From: an uncultured Chlorobiaceae bacterium
GTDB taxonomy: Bacteria > Bacteroidota > Chlorobiia > Chlorobiales > Chlorobiaceae
Reading direction: 5' to 3'
Assembly: GCA_903820085.1 (NCBI GenBank)
Contig: CAIJGA010000008.1
Location: forward strand, 1-64,000
DNA length: 64,000 nt
In this document: positions 34,609-44,111 of the stretch, one piece after another
Position numbering within the stretch: position 1 is the stretch's first letter
How the letters are laid out: each line of letters starts with the position of its first letter
Notes under the pieces: model-generated
The model's input: only the letters and a program-made list of their open reading frames with translations
Told to the model about the DNA's origin: nothing
Database searches by the model: none
Made by a program: the position numbers and the translations under genes

Positions 34609-37521
34609 ATGGCCCTTGAGGACATGGAAAAGAAATACCGCATAAGTGATATAGCAAGAGAACTGCAGGTAAGTCCGCAGGAAGTATTACTTTTTGTCAA
34701 GCAGGAAGGGGGCAGGGTTGCCTCTACATCCTCTATGGTAAGTGAAGAGATACACGGCCTGATTTTTGGCCACTTCAGCGTTGAAAAGAAAATGGTCGAT
34801 GATACCAAAAAAATAAGGGCGGAGAAAGAAAAACGCCTTTCAAGGCTTGAAGAGCAGTCACGCAAAACGTATGAAAAAGAGCAGCATCTCAGTGAAACCC
34901 TCAGCCCTCCGGCCCCCCCGGTTGTTGTGGTTCATGAGCCTAAAAAAGAGGTTGTTGCCGCTGAATCGATAGAGGTCGCTCCGGAGCGGCTTCCAACGCC
35001 GGAAATTATCGTTGCCGCCCCTTTGGAGCCCGTTGTGCCTCAGGCTATCGGGGAAGTCCCTGAATTCCAGGCTGTTCCCCAAGCACCGGTAGTGCCTGTC
35101 GCTCAGGTTGTTCCTGAAGCACCGGTAACGCTGGTGGTACCGGAAGCCCCAAATTCTCCTGAAGCCGCAACAGGTGCTGAAGCCCCGGAAATCCAGCTTC
35201 TTCCTGAACCCGCGGCGGCTACGGTGCTTCCTGAAATCCAGGAAATCCCTCAGATGCCGGCAGATCCCGTAATTGCTGAGCCAGCTCCCAAAAAAGAGGA
35301 GCCGACGGTTAACGAGCATCTGGTCTCTTTTGACGCTCCGCAGATGATGGGCGGTCTTACCGTTCTTGGTACTCTCGACATGCATGCCGGCAGGAACAAG
35401 AAAAACCGCAAAAAGAATTTCCAGGAGCAGGCTGATGCCCTGAAAGATGAGTTTGTGACGAAGCCGGCAGAAGAGGCCCGTACCGAAGAAAAAGTCATTA
35501 CTCCAAAGAAGCCTGCAGTCAAAGCAGCTGCGGACGTCAAGCCAAAGCCTGCGGTTGCCGACAGTGCGGCCAATGCCAAGAAAAAAGGAAAGAAGAAAAA
35601 GAAGCCGGCGGTGGACGACAAGGTCATCTCGGCAAATATTCAAAAAACGATCAGCGGTATTGATGATCGCAGCAACACCGGTTCACGCCAGAAATTCCGC
35701 AAGCTGCGCCGCAACGAGCGCGAGCGCGAGCATGAAGAGGATGAAGCTTTTCGTGAGTCACAGCGGATGGTTGTCAGGGTTACCGAGTACGCCTCGCCCC
35801 ATGAACTTGCTGAACTTATGGGTATTACCGCAAAGGATATTATCCAGAAGTGTTTTGCGCTTGGCAAGTTTGTCACCATCAACCAGCGGCTCGACAAGGA
35901 GTCGATCGAACTGATCGCCCTTGAGTTTGGCTTTGAGGCAGAGTTTATTTCAGAGGTTGAGGCAACGGCCGTGATTGTGACCGAAGATGATGAGGCTGAC
36001 TTGCAGACCCGTCCGCCGGTTGTCACCATCATGGGGCATGTTGATCACGGAAAGACATCGCTTCTCGATTATATCCGCAGCAGCAAAGTTGTTGCCGGTG
36101 AATCCGGAGGCATTACCCAGCATATTGGAGCTTATGAAGTAACGGTTGAAGGCGACCGCAAGATAACCTTTCTTGATACGCCTGGTCATGAAGCCTTTAC
36201 CGCAATGCGGGCAAGGGGCGCGCAGGTGACCGATATTGTTATTCTGGTTGTGGCGGCTGATGACAGTGTCATGCCCCAGACCATTGAGGCTATCAATCAT
36301 GCCAAGGCGGCCGGTGTACCGATTGTGGTTGCACTCAACAAGATTGACAAGATTGAAGCCAATCCGGAGAAAATCAAGACCCAGTTGTCTGATGCAGGCG
36401 TACTGGTTGAAGAGTGGGGTGGTGTTTATCAGTGCCAGGAAATTTCTGCAAAGAAAGGCATCGGTATTGCCGAACTCATGGAAAAGGTGTTGACCGAAGC
36501 TGAAATGCGTGAGCTGAGGGGCAATTATTCCAGAGAAATTCCGGCAAGCGGCATTATCGTTGAGTCAGAGCTCGACAAGGGCAAGGGCGTTATTTCCACC
36601 GTGCTGGTCCAGCGCGGCATTCTCAAGGTAGGCGATCCGTTTGTTGCCGGCAATACCATGGGCAAGGTTCGTGCCCTTATGGATGAACGCGGCAAGAGAA
36701 TTCCTTTTGCCAACCCTTCACAGCCGGTCAGGGTGCTTGGGTTTGAGGATCTTCCTCAGTCAGGAGATGCGCTGACGGTTATGGTGACGGACAGGGAAGC
36801 ACGCGATCTGGCGCAGAAGCGGCAGGTTATTCGTCGCGAGCATGACTTCCGCCGCAGCACGCGTGTCAAGCTCGACAGTATTGCCCGCCAGATCAAGGAA
36901 GGGCTGATGAAAGAGCTGAGCGTCATTATCAAGGCTGATACCGATGGTTCCATTCAGGCTCTTGCTGACGGACTCATGAAAATCCAGAACGAAGAGGTCA
37001 AGGTTCAGATTATTCACCAGGGCGTCGGACAGATTACTGAAACTGACGTACTGCTTGCCGCGGCTTCTGATGCCATCATTATCGGCTTCAGGGTGCGTCC
37101 GAATGTCAATGCCAAAAAGCTGGCAGAAAAGGAAGATCTTGATGTTCGCTTCTACAGCGTTATCTATCATGTGCTTGAAGATGTCGAAAAAGCGCTTGAA
37201 GGCATGCTCTCACCTGAACTGCATGAAGAGAGTCTTGGTTCGCTTGAAATCCGCCAGATCTTTAAGGTGCCCAAGATTGGCAACGTTGGCGGATGTTATA
37301 TGCTTGAAGGCAAGATGTTCCGTGACTCCAAGGTTCGTCTGCTCCGTGACGGTGTTCAGATCTATGAAGGTCAGCTTGCAGCGCTCAGGCGTTTCAAGGA
37401 CGATGTCAAGGAGGTCGATGCCGGTTACGAGTGCGGTATGAGCCTCAAGAACTATGACGATATCAAGGTTGGCGACATTGTCGAGGCCTATAAGATTGTT
37501 GAGAAAAAACGAAAACTATGA
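34609..37521 (+). CDS. infB: Translation initiation factor IF-2
   Basis: This protein has 970 residues from [19 protein letters not shown], behind a strong AGAGGAGG. It is the GTPase that brings initiator tRNA to the 30S subunit. An N-terminal IF2N helix-turn-helix is followed by a long Pro/Val/Ala/Glu-rich linker (about 95-245) and a lysine-rich segment (GKKKKKP, about 330). A second IF2N lies near 385-440. The G domain has GHVDHGKT (476-483), DTPGHE and NKID, followed by domains II-IV. A longer frame from 34492 overlaps nusA and lacks support. The linker is low in complexity and likely unstructured. Confidence 0.95.
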   Translation: MALEDMEKKYRISDIARELQVSPQEVLLFVKQEGGRVASTSSMVSEEIHGLIFGHFSVEKKMVDDTKKIRAEKEKRLSRLEEQSRKTYEKEQHLSETLSPPAPPVVVVHEPKKEVVAAESIEVAPERLPTPEIIVAAPLEPVVPQAIGEVPEFQAVPQAPVVPVAQVVPEAPVTLVVPEAPNSPEAATGAEAPEIQLLPEPAAATVLPEIQEIPQMPADPVIAEPAPKKEEPTVNEHLVSFDAPQMMGGLTVLGTLDMHAGRNKKNRKKNFQEQADALKDEFVTKPAEEARTEEKVITPKKPAVKAAADVKPKPAVADSAANAKKKGKKKKKPAVDDKVISANIQKTISGIDDRSNTGSRQKFRKLRRNEREREHEEDEAFRESQRMVVRVTEYASPHELAELMGITAKDIIQKCFALGKFVTINQRLDKESIELIALEFGFEAEFISEVEATAVIVTEDDEADLQTRPPVVTIMGHVDHGKTSLLDYIRSSKVVAGESGGITQHIGAYEVTVEGDRKITFLDTPGHEAFTAMRARGAQVTDIVILVVAADDSVMPQTIEAINHAKAAGVPIVVALNKIDKIEANPEKIKTQLSDAGVLVEEWGGVYQCQEISAKKGIGIAELMEKVLTEAEMRELRGNYSREIPASGIIVESELDKGKGVISTVLVQRGILKVGDPFVAGNTMGKVRALMDERGKRIPFANPSQPVRVLGFEDLPQSGDALTVMVTDREARDLAQKRQVIRREHDFRRSTRVKLDSIARQIKEGLMKELSVIIKADTDGSIQALADGLMKIQNEEVKVQIIHQGVGQITETDVLLAAASDAIIIGFRVRPNVNAKKLAEKEDLDVRFYSVIYHVLEDVEKALEGMLSPELHEESLGSLEIRQIFKVPKIGNVGGCYMLEGKMFRDSKVRLLRDGVQIYEGQLAALRRFKDDVKEVDAGYECGMSLKNYDDIKVGDIVEAYKIVEKKRKL

Positions 37522-37539
37522 ACAGCTTATTGTTGATCT

Positions 37540-37899
37540 ATGTCGATACGTACTGAGAGGGTTGCATCACTGTTACAGCAGGAACTTGGAGCAATCCTTC
37601 AAAAGGAGCTGCCTCGGAGCGGTCCGATCATCACCGTTGTCGAGGTGAAGATTACGGCCGATCTGAGCATTGCAAGGGTTTATGTTTCCATTATTGGCAC
37701 GCCCAAGGAGCAAGAGACAGCCATGGCCTCCCTGCAGGACAAAACAAAGAGTATCAGAATGATTTTATCTTCGAAGATCCGGCACCATTTCAGGCGTATT
37801 CCGGAACTCGAATTCCATGAGGATCATCTCTATGAGCGTGCAAACCGCATTGAGCAGCTTTTGAGCGGGGTGAGAAAAAGTTCCGTTGAAAACGCTTAA
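37540..37899 (+). CDS. rbfA: Ribosome-binding factor A
   Basis: This 119-residue KH-like protein binds the 30S subunit near the 16S 5' helix during late maturation and cold adaptation. The start MSIRTERVASLLQQELGAIL and the segment ITADLSIARVYVSI are typical, and the C-terminus FRRIPELEFHEDHLYERANRI matches the conserved region before the final helix. It sits between infB (18 bases) and truB (27 bases), the usual order. Confidence 0.93.
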   Translation: MSIRTERVASLLQQELGAILQKELPRSGPIITVVEVKITADLSIARVYVSIIGTPKEQETAMASLQDKTKSIRMILSSKIRHHFRRIPELEFHEDHLYERANRIEQLLSGVRKSSVENA

Positions 37900-37926
37900 C
37901 TACAAAGCTGGTTATAAAAAGGATGC

Positions 37927-38664
37927 ATGGATGAACAGCGAACAAGTGAGCCTTTCGTTGATGAAGGCAATTTTCTCCTGATTGACAAGCCGCTCGACTG
38001 GACATCGTTCGATGTGGTGGCAAAAATCAGGAATACCTACAGGGGCATTGGCCTGAAGCGCAAGGTTGGTCATTGCGGAACTCTGGATCCAAAGGCAACC
38101 GGTCTCTTGATTCTTGCAACCGGACGCAAAACAAAAGAAATCTCCTCTCTAGAAATTCTTGACAAGGTCTATGAAGGTGCCATAAAGCTTGGCGCCTTGA
38201 CGGAGAGTCATGACGTTGAAACCCCGGAATATGGCCATTGCGATACGGCTCATCTCACAGAAGGCGAGATCTGCCTGGCTGCTTCGGCGTTTGTCGGGAT
38301 CCGCCAGCAGCAGCCTCCAATGCATTCGGCCGCCTGGCACAATGGAAAACGTCTCTACCAGCATGCCCGCAAGGGAGTGGTGATTGAGGAGCGAAAGGCA
38401 AAAGAGATTGTTATTCACCGTTTTGAAGTTACCTGCGTTGAACTTCCTCTGGTTTATTTTGTTCTTCACGTTTCAAAGGGAGCCTATATCAGGGTTATTG
38501 CACATGAACTCGGCGCGGCGCTTGGTGTCGGAGGCTATCTGGCCTCACTCAGGAGGGTCTCTATCGGTGACTGGGAGGTGAGCGCTGCCAGAACCGTACC
38601 GGAGACTGTTGACGCTATTCTTCATCAGGCATCAAACACCCGGATCCCGGGTGAAGGGGAATAA
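37927..38664 (+). CDS. truB: tRNA pseudouridine(55) synthase
   Basis: This 245-residue enzyme makes pseudouridine 55 in the T loop of tRNAs. KPLDWTSFDVVAKIRN is motif I, and VGHCGTLDPKATGLLILATG contains the catalytic aspartate (D54). YEGAIKLGALTESHDVE and SKGAYIRVIAHELGAALG are the later conserved blocks. It is short at the C-terminus, without a full PUA domain, as is common outside the proteobacteria. The gene is followed after 6 bases by ribF. Confidence 0.93.
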   Translation: MDEQRTSEPFVDEGNFLLIDKPLDWTSFDVVAKIRNTYRGIGLKRKVGHCGTLDPKATGLLILATGRKTKEISSLEILDKVYEGAIKLGALTESHDVETPEYGHCDTAHLTEGEICLAASAFVGIRQQQPPMHSAAWHNGKRLYQHARKGVVIEERKAKEIVIHRFEVTCVELPLVYFVLHVSKGAYIRVIAHELGAALGVGGYLASLRRVSIGDWEVSAARTVPETVDAILHQASNTRIPGEGE

Positions 38665-38670
38665 AAAAGT

Positions 38671-39633
38671 ATGCGTATCGTTGAGTATGACCATAACCGG
38701 ATCTGCAATTATGGTTCTCCGGGCCCGGCTGATTTTTCGGCCACCCCTTCTGCCGTGACGGTCGGCTCCTACGATGGTGTGCATAAGGGGCACCGGATGA
38801 TTATTGCCCGGATGGTTGCCATTGCACAATCCCGCAACTTGAGAAGTGTTGTTGTGACCTTTGAGCCTCATCCAAGACGGGTACTCAAGGGTATTGTTTC
38901 GGGTCCGCTCGGCCTGCTTACCACGCTTGACGAAAAAATTGGTTTGCTTGCCGGACTCAGTGTCGATCTTCTCTTTGTTATCCGCTTTACCCCTGATTTT
39001 GCAACGCGCAGTTCGGATGATTTTATCCGCAATATTTTGGTTGGAATGCTTGGAGCCAAAAGCATTATTGTCGGCTACGATCACGCCTTTGGCCGTGACA
39101 GGAGCGGGAGTCGCAAGACGCTTGATACGCTCGGTTGTGAGCTCGGCTTTGATGTGGAGGTTGTTGAAGAAGTGAGGATCGGCAATGAACAGTTTTCAAG
39201 CACACGAATAAGGGTACTGCTTGATGGCGGCAAGATCGAAGAGGCGAATGCATTTCTTGGATCGTCCTATATGGTCAGCGGTACGGTCATTGACGGCGAC
39301 AAACGTGGACGGGATATCGGGTTTCCGACCGTTAATCTCCGGCTCTCAGATCCCGACAAGCTTTTGCCTCGCGGCGGAGTCTATCTGGCGCAAACGGTAC
39401 TGAACGGGACGGCCTTCATGGCCTTGATGAATATCGGAGTTCGTCCGACGGTCTCCGTGGAGGGGATTAAAACCGTTGAGGCCCATATTCTGGGATATAG
39501 CGGCTCCCTTTACGGCAGCATGATGAGCTTCTCTCTGCTCAAGTTCATTCGGGAAGAAAGGAAATTTTCCTCACTTGAAGAGCTGAAAATGCAGATTGAA
39601 AAAGATAAAAAAACGGTGGAGTTGTATTGCTAA
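38671..39633 (+). CDS. ribF: Bifunctional riboflavin kinase/FAD synthetase
   Basis: This 320-residue enzyme makes FMN and then FAD. The N-terminal nucleotidyltransferase domain has VGSYDGVHKGHRMIIARM with the HxGH-like site, VVVTFEPHPRRVL and the SSTRIRVLLDGGKIEEAN region. The C-terminal kinase domain has VIDGDKRGRDIGFPTVNL, the PTxN metal/ATP motif, and an RPTV segment. Both domains look complete. It lies in the conserved truB-ribF-rpsO order. Confidence 0.93.
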   Translation: MRIVEYDHNRICNYGSPGPADFSATPSAVTVGSYDGVHKGHRMIIARMVAIAQSRNLRSVVVTFEPHPRRVLKGIVSGPLGLLTTLDEKIGLLAGLSVDLLFVIRFTPDFATRSSDDFIRNILVGMLGAKSIIVGYDHAFGRDRSGSRKTLDTLGCELGFDVEVVEEVRIGNEQFSSTRIRVLLDGGKIEEANAFLGSSYMVSGTVIDGDKRGRDIGFPTVNLRLSDPDKLLPRGGVYLAQTVLNGTAFMALMNIGVRPTVSVEGIKTVEAHILGYSGSLYGSMMSFSLLKFIREERKFSSLEELKMQIEKDKKTVELYC

Positions 39634-39681
39634 TAATATTATATTAAAGGTCAACCGATTTAACATAACAAACGAAGAGAT

Positions 39682-39951
39682 ATGAGCCTGACAAAAGAGT
39701 TTAAAGCCGAAGTTATCACGCAGTTTGGCGCTTCAGAAAAGAATACCGGAAAATCCGAGGTTCAGGTCGCGTTATATACCCGCAGAATCAGTGATCTTAC
39801 CGGTCACTTGCAGTTGCATCCGAAAGACAAGCACTCCCGCCGCGGATTGCTGATGCTTGTTGCAAAGCGCAAGAAAATGTTGAATTATGTGAAAAATGTC
39901 GATATCAACCGTTACCGTAAAGTGATTGCAGAACTTGAGCTTCGCAAGTAA
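39682..39951 (+). CDS. rpsO: 30S ribosomal protein S15
   Basis: This 89-residue primary 16S-binding protein contributes to the central domain and to bridge B4. FGASEKNTGKSEVQVALYT and HPKDKHSRRGLLMLVAKRK are the S15 signatures, ending in YRKVIAELELRK. A purine-rich GAAGAG lies just before the start. The A/T-rich 49 bases between ribF and rpsO contain TATATTA, so a separate promoter is possible. S15 mRNA leaders often bind S15; no clear structure could be drawn here. Confidence 0.96.
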   Translation: MSLTKEFKAEVITQFGASEKNTGKSEVQVALYTRRISDLTGHLQLHPKDKHSRRGLLMLVAKRKKMLNYVKNVDINRYRKVIAELELRK

Positions 39952-39982
39952 GCGGATAAGGTGAACTGTTTTTGCCTGATTT

Positions 39983-40020
39983 CTGCAGGGTCGTACTCCG
40001 GGCTCTGCAGGTTATCTTTT
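39983..40020 (+). terminator. Possible rpsO terminator
   Basis: CTGCAG at 39983-39988 and again at 40005-40010 can pair around a 16-base loop, followed by TTATCTTTTT. The stem is short and lies just before yicC, so leaky termination or no function is also possible. Confidence 0.3.
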
Positions 40021-40046
40021 TAACAAAGAATGCAGCAGGATATACT

Positions 40047-40934
40047 ATGTTGGAAAGCATGACCGGATACGGCAGCGCAGAGTCAGTTCAAAGTGGTGTC
40101 CGGACTCTTGTTGAGTTACGGTCAGTCAATAACCGCTTTGCTGAAATCAGTGTCAAGCTTCCCCGTCAGTTGCTCTCTTTTGAGCTCGAAGTCAGGGAGA
40201 TGATTCGTGCCCATTTTCAGAGAGGAAAAATAGCAGCATTCATTCAGCTCCAGCTTGACGATGCCCAGCCCATCTCTGTCAGTATCAATACGGCGAAGGT
40301 AAAGGCCTATAAAGGGCTGCTTGATAGCCTCAAGAGAGAGGCTGGTCTTGATACCCCTGTCCTTCTTGAGCATCTGCTCCGGTTTCCTGAAATATTCGAT
40401 AATGGTTCAACGTCGATTGACGAGGTTGACCAGCTTTGGCCGTTTGTAAAAACCCTGCTGCAAGAGGCAATCGAACGCCTCAAGGCAATGCGGCGCAGGG
40501 AGGGCGAAGAGCTTTCAGGCGACTTCATCAGAAGGCTTGCCGAAATTGAAAGCACACTTGCGCTTGTTGCAGCGCTTGCGGCTGATAATCTTGAAGCGGT
40601 ACGAAAAAGGCTTGCGGCAAAAGTGGAAGCTGTTGCCGGAAAGGACTTGGCGTACAGTCGCGACCGCCTTGAAATGGAGCTGGTTCTTGCAGCCGACAAG
40701 CTCGACATTACCGAAGAACTGACCCGTTTTGCCAGCCACAACAAGTTTTTTCTTGAAGAGTTGCAGAACGATGAAAGCGGGACCGGAAGAAAACTCAATT
40801 TTCTGCTTCAGGAGCAGTTGCGCGAAGCAAACACGATTGCCTCAAAATCCCAAAATGCAGAGATTTCCCAGAAAATTGTCCAGATCAAGGAAGATCTTGA
40901 GAAAATCAGGGAGCAACTGCAAAATATAGAGTAG
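40047..40934 (+). CDS. YicC-family endoribonuclease-like protein
   Basis: This protein has 295 residues from MLESMTGYGSAES, the invariant YicC start, behind an AGGA. A longer frame from 39972 lies in the rpsO 3' region and does not align. SVNNRFAEISVKLPRQL and the C-terminal DUF1732 block SHNKFFLEELQNDESGTGRKLNFLLQEQ with REANTIASKS are diagnostic. Family members are ring-shaped RNases linked to small-RNA turnover in E. coli. The gene precedes gmk by 4 bases, an arrangement shared by many phyla. Confidence 0.9.
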   Translation: MLESMTGYGSAESVQSGVRTLVELRSVNNRFAEISVKLPRQLLSFELEVREMIRAHFQRGKIAAFIQLQLDDAQPISVSINTAKVKAYKGLLDSLKREAGLDTPVLLEHLLRFPEIFDNGSTSIDEVDQLWPFVKTLLQEAIERLKAMRRREGEELSGDFIRRLAEIESTLALVAALAADNLEAVRKRLAAKVEAVAGKDLAYSRDRLEMELVLAADKLDITEELTRFASHNKFFLEELQNDESGTGRKLNFLLQEQLREANTIASKSQNAEISQKIVQIKEDLEKIREQLQNIE

Positions 40935-40938
40935 TGAT

Positions 40939-41523
40939 ATGGTTGAAGCGTCACGGCAGCAGGGAAAGCTCATTGTTTTTTCAGCTCCATCGGGCACAGG
41001 AAAATCAACCATTGCCAAAATGGTGCTTGAGCGTCTGCCAAATATAAAATTTTCGGTATCGGCCACAACTCGCAAGAAAAGAGCGGGGGAGCAGGAGGCA
41101 GTAAGCTACTATTTTCTTGAGAAAGAGGATTTTGAAGAAAAGGTTCGCAGCGGCGGCTTTATTGAACATGAATTCTTTTTCGGAAACCATTACGGTACCC
41201 TGCTTGATAAGACCGTTGAAATTATTGACGCCGGTACCCATATGCTGCTTGATTTGGATGTGAAGGGCGCGTTGAATCTGAAGCGTCTTTTCCCTGATAA
41301 TTCATTATTGCTCTTTTTGAAGCCGCCGAGCATCGAGGTTTTGGAAGAGCGGCTTAAAGGGCGGGAGAGTGAAGACGAGGAGAGTTTGAAGGTACGCCTT
41401 GAGCGGGCCCGGCTTGAGCTGGAATATGCAGACCGGTTTGATGAGGTGGTTGTGAACGATAATCTCGATAAGGCCGTTGATACCGTTACAGCGTTGATCA
41501 GCAAATTTATTTCAAACACGTAA
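40939..41523 (+). CDS. gmk: Guanylate kinase
   Basis: This 194-residue enzyme phosphorylates GMP and dGMP to the diphosphates. It has a P-loop SAPSGTGKS (15-23), the GMP-binding SATTRKKRAGE and VSYYFLEKEDFEE, and LLDLDVKGALNLK, with the lid at RLKGRESEDEES. Size and motifs are normal. It is followed after 11 bases by the omega subunit gene, a pairing found widely. Confidence 0.95.
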   Translation: MVEASRQQGKLIVFSAPSGTGKSTIAKMVLERLPNIKFSVSATTRKKRAGEQEAVSYYFLEKEDFEEKVRSGGFIEHEFFFGNHYGTLLDKTVEIIDAGTHMLLDLDVKGALNLKRLFPDNSLLLFLKPPSIEVLEERLKGRESEDEESLKVRLERARLELEYADRFDEVVVNDNLDKAVDTVTALISKFISNT

Positions 41524-41534
41524 AAAAAAGTACC

Positions 41535-41888
41535 ATGTCGGTTAAACCAGTTGACCTGAATAGATTAAGGAGCGCACACTCGAACCTCTACGAGACGGTA
41601 GTCGCTATTTCAAAAAAAGCGAAAAGACTCCATGATGAAGAGCGGGCGGAACTTGAAGACAAGTTGCAACCCTATAAAGATCAGATTCGCAACCCAAGCA
41701 GTGAATCCGAGTCCGACAAGGTCTTCCCTGAGCAAGTTCAGATCAGTCTTGAATACGAAGTCCGTGAGAAGTCATCGCATAAGGCGGTAGCTGACTACTT
41801 CGCAAACAAATACAATTACACGCTCGAAAAGCCGGCAGAAAAAAAGATTTCACCACTGGAAGAAGATGATGAAACTGACGGGGATTAG
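41535..41888 (+). CDS. rpoZ: RNA polymerase omega subunit, Chlorobi/Bacteroidetes type
   Basis: This 117-residue protein has a conserved helical start (KPVDLNRLRSAHSNLYETVVAISKKAKRL) that matches the omega fold, which clamps the beta-prime C-terminus. A charged middle follows, then SLEYEVREKSSHKAVADYFANKYNY and an acidic tail (EEDDETDGD). It differs strongly from the E. coli protein, so the call depends on its place after gmk and the Bacteroidetes/Chlorobi omega pattern. Its last 23 bases overlap the next start. Confidence 0.8.
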   Translation: MSVKPVDLNRLRSAHSNLYETVVAISKKAKRLHDEERAELEDKLQPYKDQIRNPSSESESDKVFPEQVQISLEYEVREKSSHKAVADYFANKYNYTLEKPAEKKISPLEEDDETDGD

Positions 41889-42363
41889 CCACATCACCCT
41901 TCGCGTCAATGACTTGCGCTTGTCCGAAGGGTTTTACGGTGGCATTCTTGGTCTCAAGCTTGATCACCGGGTTGGAGCAAATATTACCTACCTGCGCATT
42001 AATTCCGACATGCTGGTGCTGGTGAAAGCCGAAACCCCGGGATCTCCTGAATCTAGGGATATCAGGGTCGATCATTTTGGGTTCAGGCTTGCCTCAGACG
42101 GCGAAGTTGATGCCGCAGCAATCTATCTTGATGAGATGGGCGTTCATATGGTGACCCGCCCGGCCTACCGCCGGGAAGGTCGAGCCTTTTTTGTCATGGA
42201 TCCAGACGGCAATCTTGTGGAGTTCTATTCCATGCATGAAACGGGTATACAAGCAGAGGGTCAGGATATTGATCTTTCCGTTCCGGGCTCTCTTGCTATC
42301 GACGACATCCCGAAAACCGCAAAAGAGAGAGAGCAGCAAAAACCGCGCCGCACCCGCAAATAA
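41866..42363 (+). CDS. VOC-superfamily protein (glyoxalase/dioxygenase fold)
   Basis: This 165-residue protein has two beta-alpha-beta-beta-beta modules: GISHITLRVNDLRLSEGFYGG and, later, VDHFGFRLASDGEVDAAA and FFVMDPDGNLVEFYS. H9, the H in VDHFG and E in VEFYS fit metal ligands of the vicinal oxygen chelate fold. Members act as glyoxalases, dioxygenases or resistance proteins; the substrate here is not evident. A basic, probably disordered tail follows residue 140. It starts inside rpoZ (ATGATG) and ends 6 bases from a convergent gene. Confidence 0.8.
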   Translation: MMKLTGISHITLRVNDLRLSEGFYGGILGLKLDHRVGANITYLRINSDMLVLVKAETPGSPESRDIRVDHFGFRLASDGEVDAAAIYLDEMGVHMVTRPAYRREGRAFFVMDPDGNLVEFYSMHETGIQAEGQDIDLSVPGSLAIDDIPKTAKEREQQKPRRTRK

Positions 42364-42369
42364 AGGCTT

Positions 42370-43113
42370 TTAATCCTCATCAACGTTCATGAGCAGCTGT
42401 TCTGCTTCCATTAGTTGTTCAGGGGTGTTGATGCCGAGAATTTCGTACGGATTCTCCGTTTTGAAGGCGTAAACCCGCTTGCCGTTCTGGAAGCAGATCC
42501 CGAAAACATCGGTCAGATAGTACTCTTTTTGGGCATTGTTCGTGTTGATCCTGCCCAAGGCATCAAACAGGAGTTTTGCATTGAAAACGTAAACCCCCGA
42601 ATTGATCTCCCTGACGGCAAGTTCCTCCTTGGATGCATCCTTTTGCTCTACAATTTTCAGCACGCCATCGCTGATGTCCTGCCGGATAATCCGCCCGTAC
42701 CCGGTAGGGTTATCAAGCTCTGCCGTCAGGACGGTTGCCGCACCATTTCTGGAACGGTGAAAGGCAATCAGTTTCTGCAGCGTTTTTGCATTGACCAGTG
42801 GAGCGTCTCCGGAGAGGATAAGCACCTCACCGTCAAAATCACTGAGATGCGTCTCTGCCTGCATGATGGCATGACCGGTGCCAAGCTGAGGTTCCTGCAA
42901 TGCAGCAATCACTCGGTACCGGGCGGTAGCCTCTTTGACCTGTTCGGCCTGGTGACCGACAATAAGCACGGTTTTGGCGGGGTCAAGAGTGGCGGCTGTA
43001 TCGAGAACATAGTCGATAAGAGGGCGTCCGTTTGCCCGATGGAGCACTTTTGGCACTTCAGACTGCATTCGGGTGCCTTTTCCGGCGGCCATAATGATTA
43101 TTGCAAGTGCCAT
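42370..43113 (-). CDS. GlmU-type UDP-GlcNAc pyrophosphorylase domain, stand-alone
   Basis: This nucleotidyltransferase has 247 residues from MALAIIIMAAGKGTRMQS; a longer frame to 43269 runs into panD and is not supported. AAGKGTRMQSEVPKVLH is the sugar-nucleotide pyrophosphorylase signature, with QEPQLGTGHAIM, LILSGDAPLV and REINSGVYVF following as in GlmU. It should make UDP-GlcNAc (or another NDP-sugar) from the 1-phosphate. GlmU usually continues into an acetyltransferase left-handed helix of about 200 residues, which is absent here. A separate acetyltransferase would be needed for the normal pathway. Confidence 0.85.
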   Translation of the reverse strand: MALAIIIMAAGKGTRMQSEVPKVLHRANGRPLIDYVLDTAATLDPAKTVLIVGHQAEQVKEATARYRVIAALQEPQLGTGHAIMQAETHLSDFDGEVLILSGDAPLVNAKTLQKLIAFHRSRNGAATVLTAELDNPTGYGRIIRQDISDGVLKIVEQKDASKEELAVREINSGVYVFNAKLLFDALGRINTNNAQKEYYLTDVFGICFQNGKRVYAFKTENPYEILGINTPEQLMEAEQLLMNVDED

Positions 43114-43150
43114 TGTACTGCTTTTGTTATGGTGAAAAATATCAGACAAA

Positions 43151-43537
43151 TCATGATAATGGTTCATCCCCTCCGCCAACATGGTGCCTTGATTTCGGGT
43201 TGTTCTCCCGGTCAACAATAAGTACCATGGGTTTAAAGTTACGCGCTTCAGCCTCTTCCATGACGGCAAAGGTCATGATAATGATTTCATCGCCAACCAG
43301 GGCACACCTGGCGGCGGCTCCATTGAGCTGAATTTCCCTTGAGCCGTAATCGCCCTTGATAATGTAGGTTTCAAACCGTTCACCGTTATTGTTGTTCACA
43401 ACAAGGACTTTTTCATTGGGAATCATATCGACCATCTCAAGCAGCTCACTGTCAATAGTGATGCTCCCTTCATATTCGAGATCACCACTGGTCACTATAG
43501 CGTTGTGGATTTTTGATTTCAGGATGTGTAACTTCAT
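43151..43537 (-). CDS. panD: Aspartate 1-decarboxylase
   Basis: This 128-residue pyruvoyl enzyme makes beta-alanine for pantothenate and CoA. The self-cleavage site is the Gly24-Ser25 bond in [24 protein letters not shown] and [19 protein letters not shown] (with the RxC/D region) are characteristic. The C-terminal GGGDEPLS tail is slightly longer than in the E. coli protein. It lies between lptC and the GlmU-like gene on one minus-strand unit. Confidence 0.93.
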   Translation of the reverse strand: MKLHILKSKIHNAIVTSGDLEYEGSITIDSELLEMVDMIPNEKVLVVNNNNGERFETYIIKGDYGSREIQLNGAAARCALVGDEIIIMTFAVMEEAEARNFKPMVLIVDRENNPKSRHHVGGGDEPLS

Positions 43538-43553
43538 GAACAGACTAACGTCA

Positions 43554-44099
43554 TTATTGTTTTTTAAATGCTTCTCCGCTGCCCCGGAATATCCGGTACT
43601 TTTTCAAAGCCTGATCGCTCTCGAAACCCTCTCCCCGAATGGTTTCAGCAGGATTTGTAATGGTAACAAACCTGTTTGAGCGTAACATATTATCTTTGGC
43701 GGTTCGCTTGATATACTCTGTTTTGATAACCGTCGTTCCGGAAGTGATGATAACGTTTCCTTGAGCCTCAATATCCTGATTGTCATGAATCAAAGCTTTC
43801 TGGGCCGTTATAGTCGTCTTGGAATGACCGTTGGTGTCAAAGAGGGTGAGGCGGATCCCGTGGTCAAGATGATGTTCACTGCCGGCACTGGTTCTGTACT
43901 CTTCTCCATGTCCAGCTTCAATGATTCCACGTTTGTTTCCCGATTCTGTAAAGGCAAGTCGGACCCTCCAGCTCTCCTGTACGGGATGATTGGTGCCGAT
44001 AAAGCCTGTTTCGGGAGAGCGGCGCTCCTTGACCGGATCGCCGCATCCCGATGCCATAATCAGTACCACATGCAGAAAAAGAACGATGACTCTTTTCAA
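43554..44099 (-). CDS. lptC: LptC-like LPS export lipoprotein
   Basis: This 181-residue protein has an N-terminal lipoprotein signal ending ASGC (cysteine near 19). The beta-jellyroll of the Lpt proteins follows, seen in [39 protein letters not shown] and [22 protein letters not shown]. This last repeat-like unit is typical of LptC/LptA. LptC passes LPS from the LptBFG extractor to LptA at the periplasmic side of the inner membrane. It starts 12 bases after the Skp-like gene. E. coli LptC is membrane-anchored, so a lipoprotein anchor would be a difference. Confidence 0.8.
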   Translation of the reverse strand: MKRVIVLFLHVVLIMASGCGDPVKERRSPETGFIGTNHPVQESWRVRLAFTESGNKRGIIEAGHGEEYRTSAGSEHHLDHGIRLTLFDTNGHSKTTITAQKALIHDNQDIEAQGNVIITSGTTVIKTEYIKRTAKDNMLRSNRFVTITNPAETIRGEGFESDQALKKYRIFRGSGEAFKKQ

Positions 44100-44111
44100 C
44101 TCAGGAAATAA

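Noticed and set aside
34858-35643. 261-residue minus-strand open frame opposite infB, plus a 125-residue frame in the same area
   Set aside because: They lie wholly within the low-complexity linker of IF-2, have no family features and exist because Pro/Ala/Val codons lack stops on the other strand.
42415-43221. 268-residue plus-strand frame opposite the GlmU-type gene
   Set aside because: No domain is recognisable, and the opposite strand carries the pyrophosphorylase signature.
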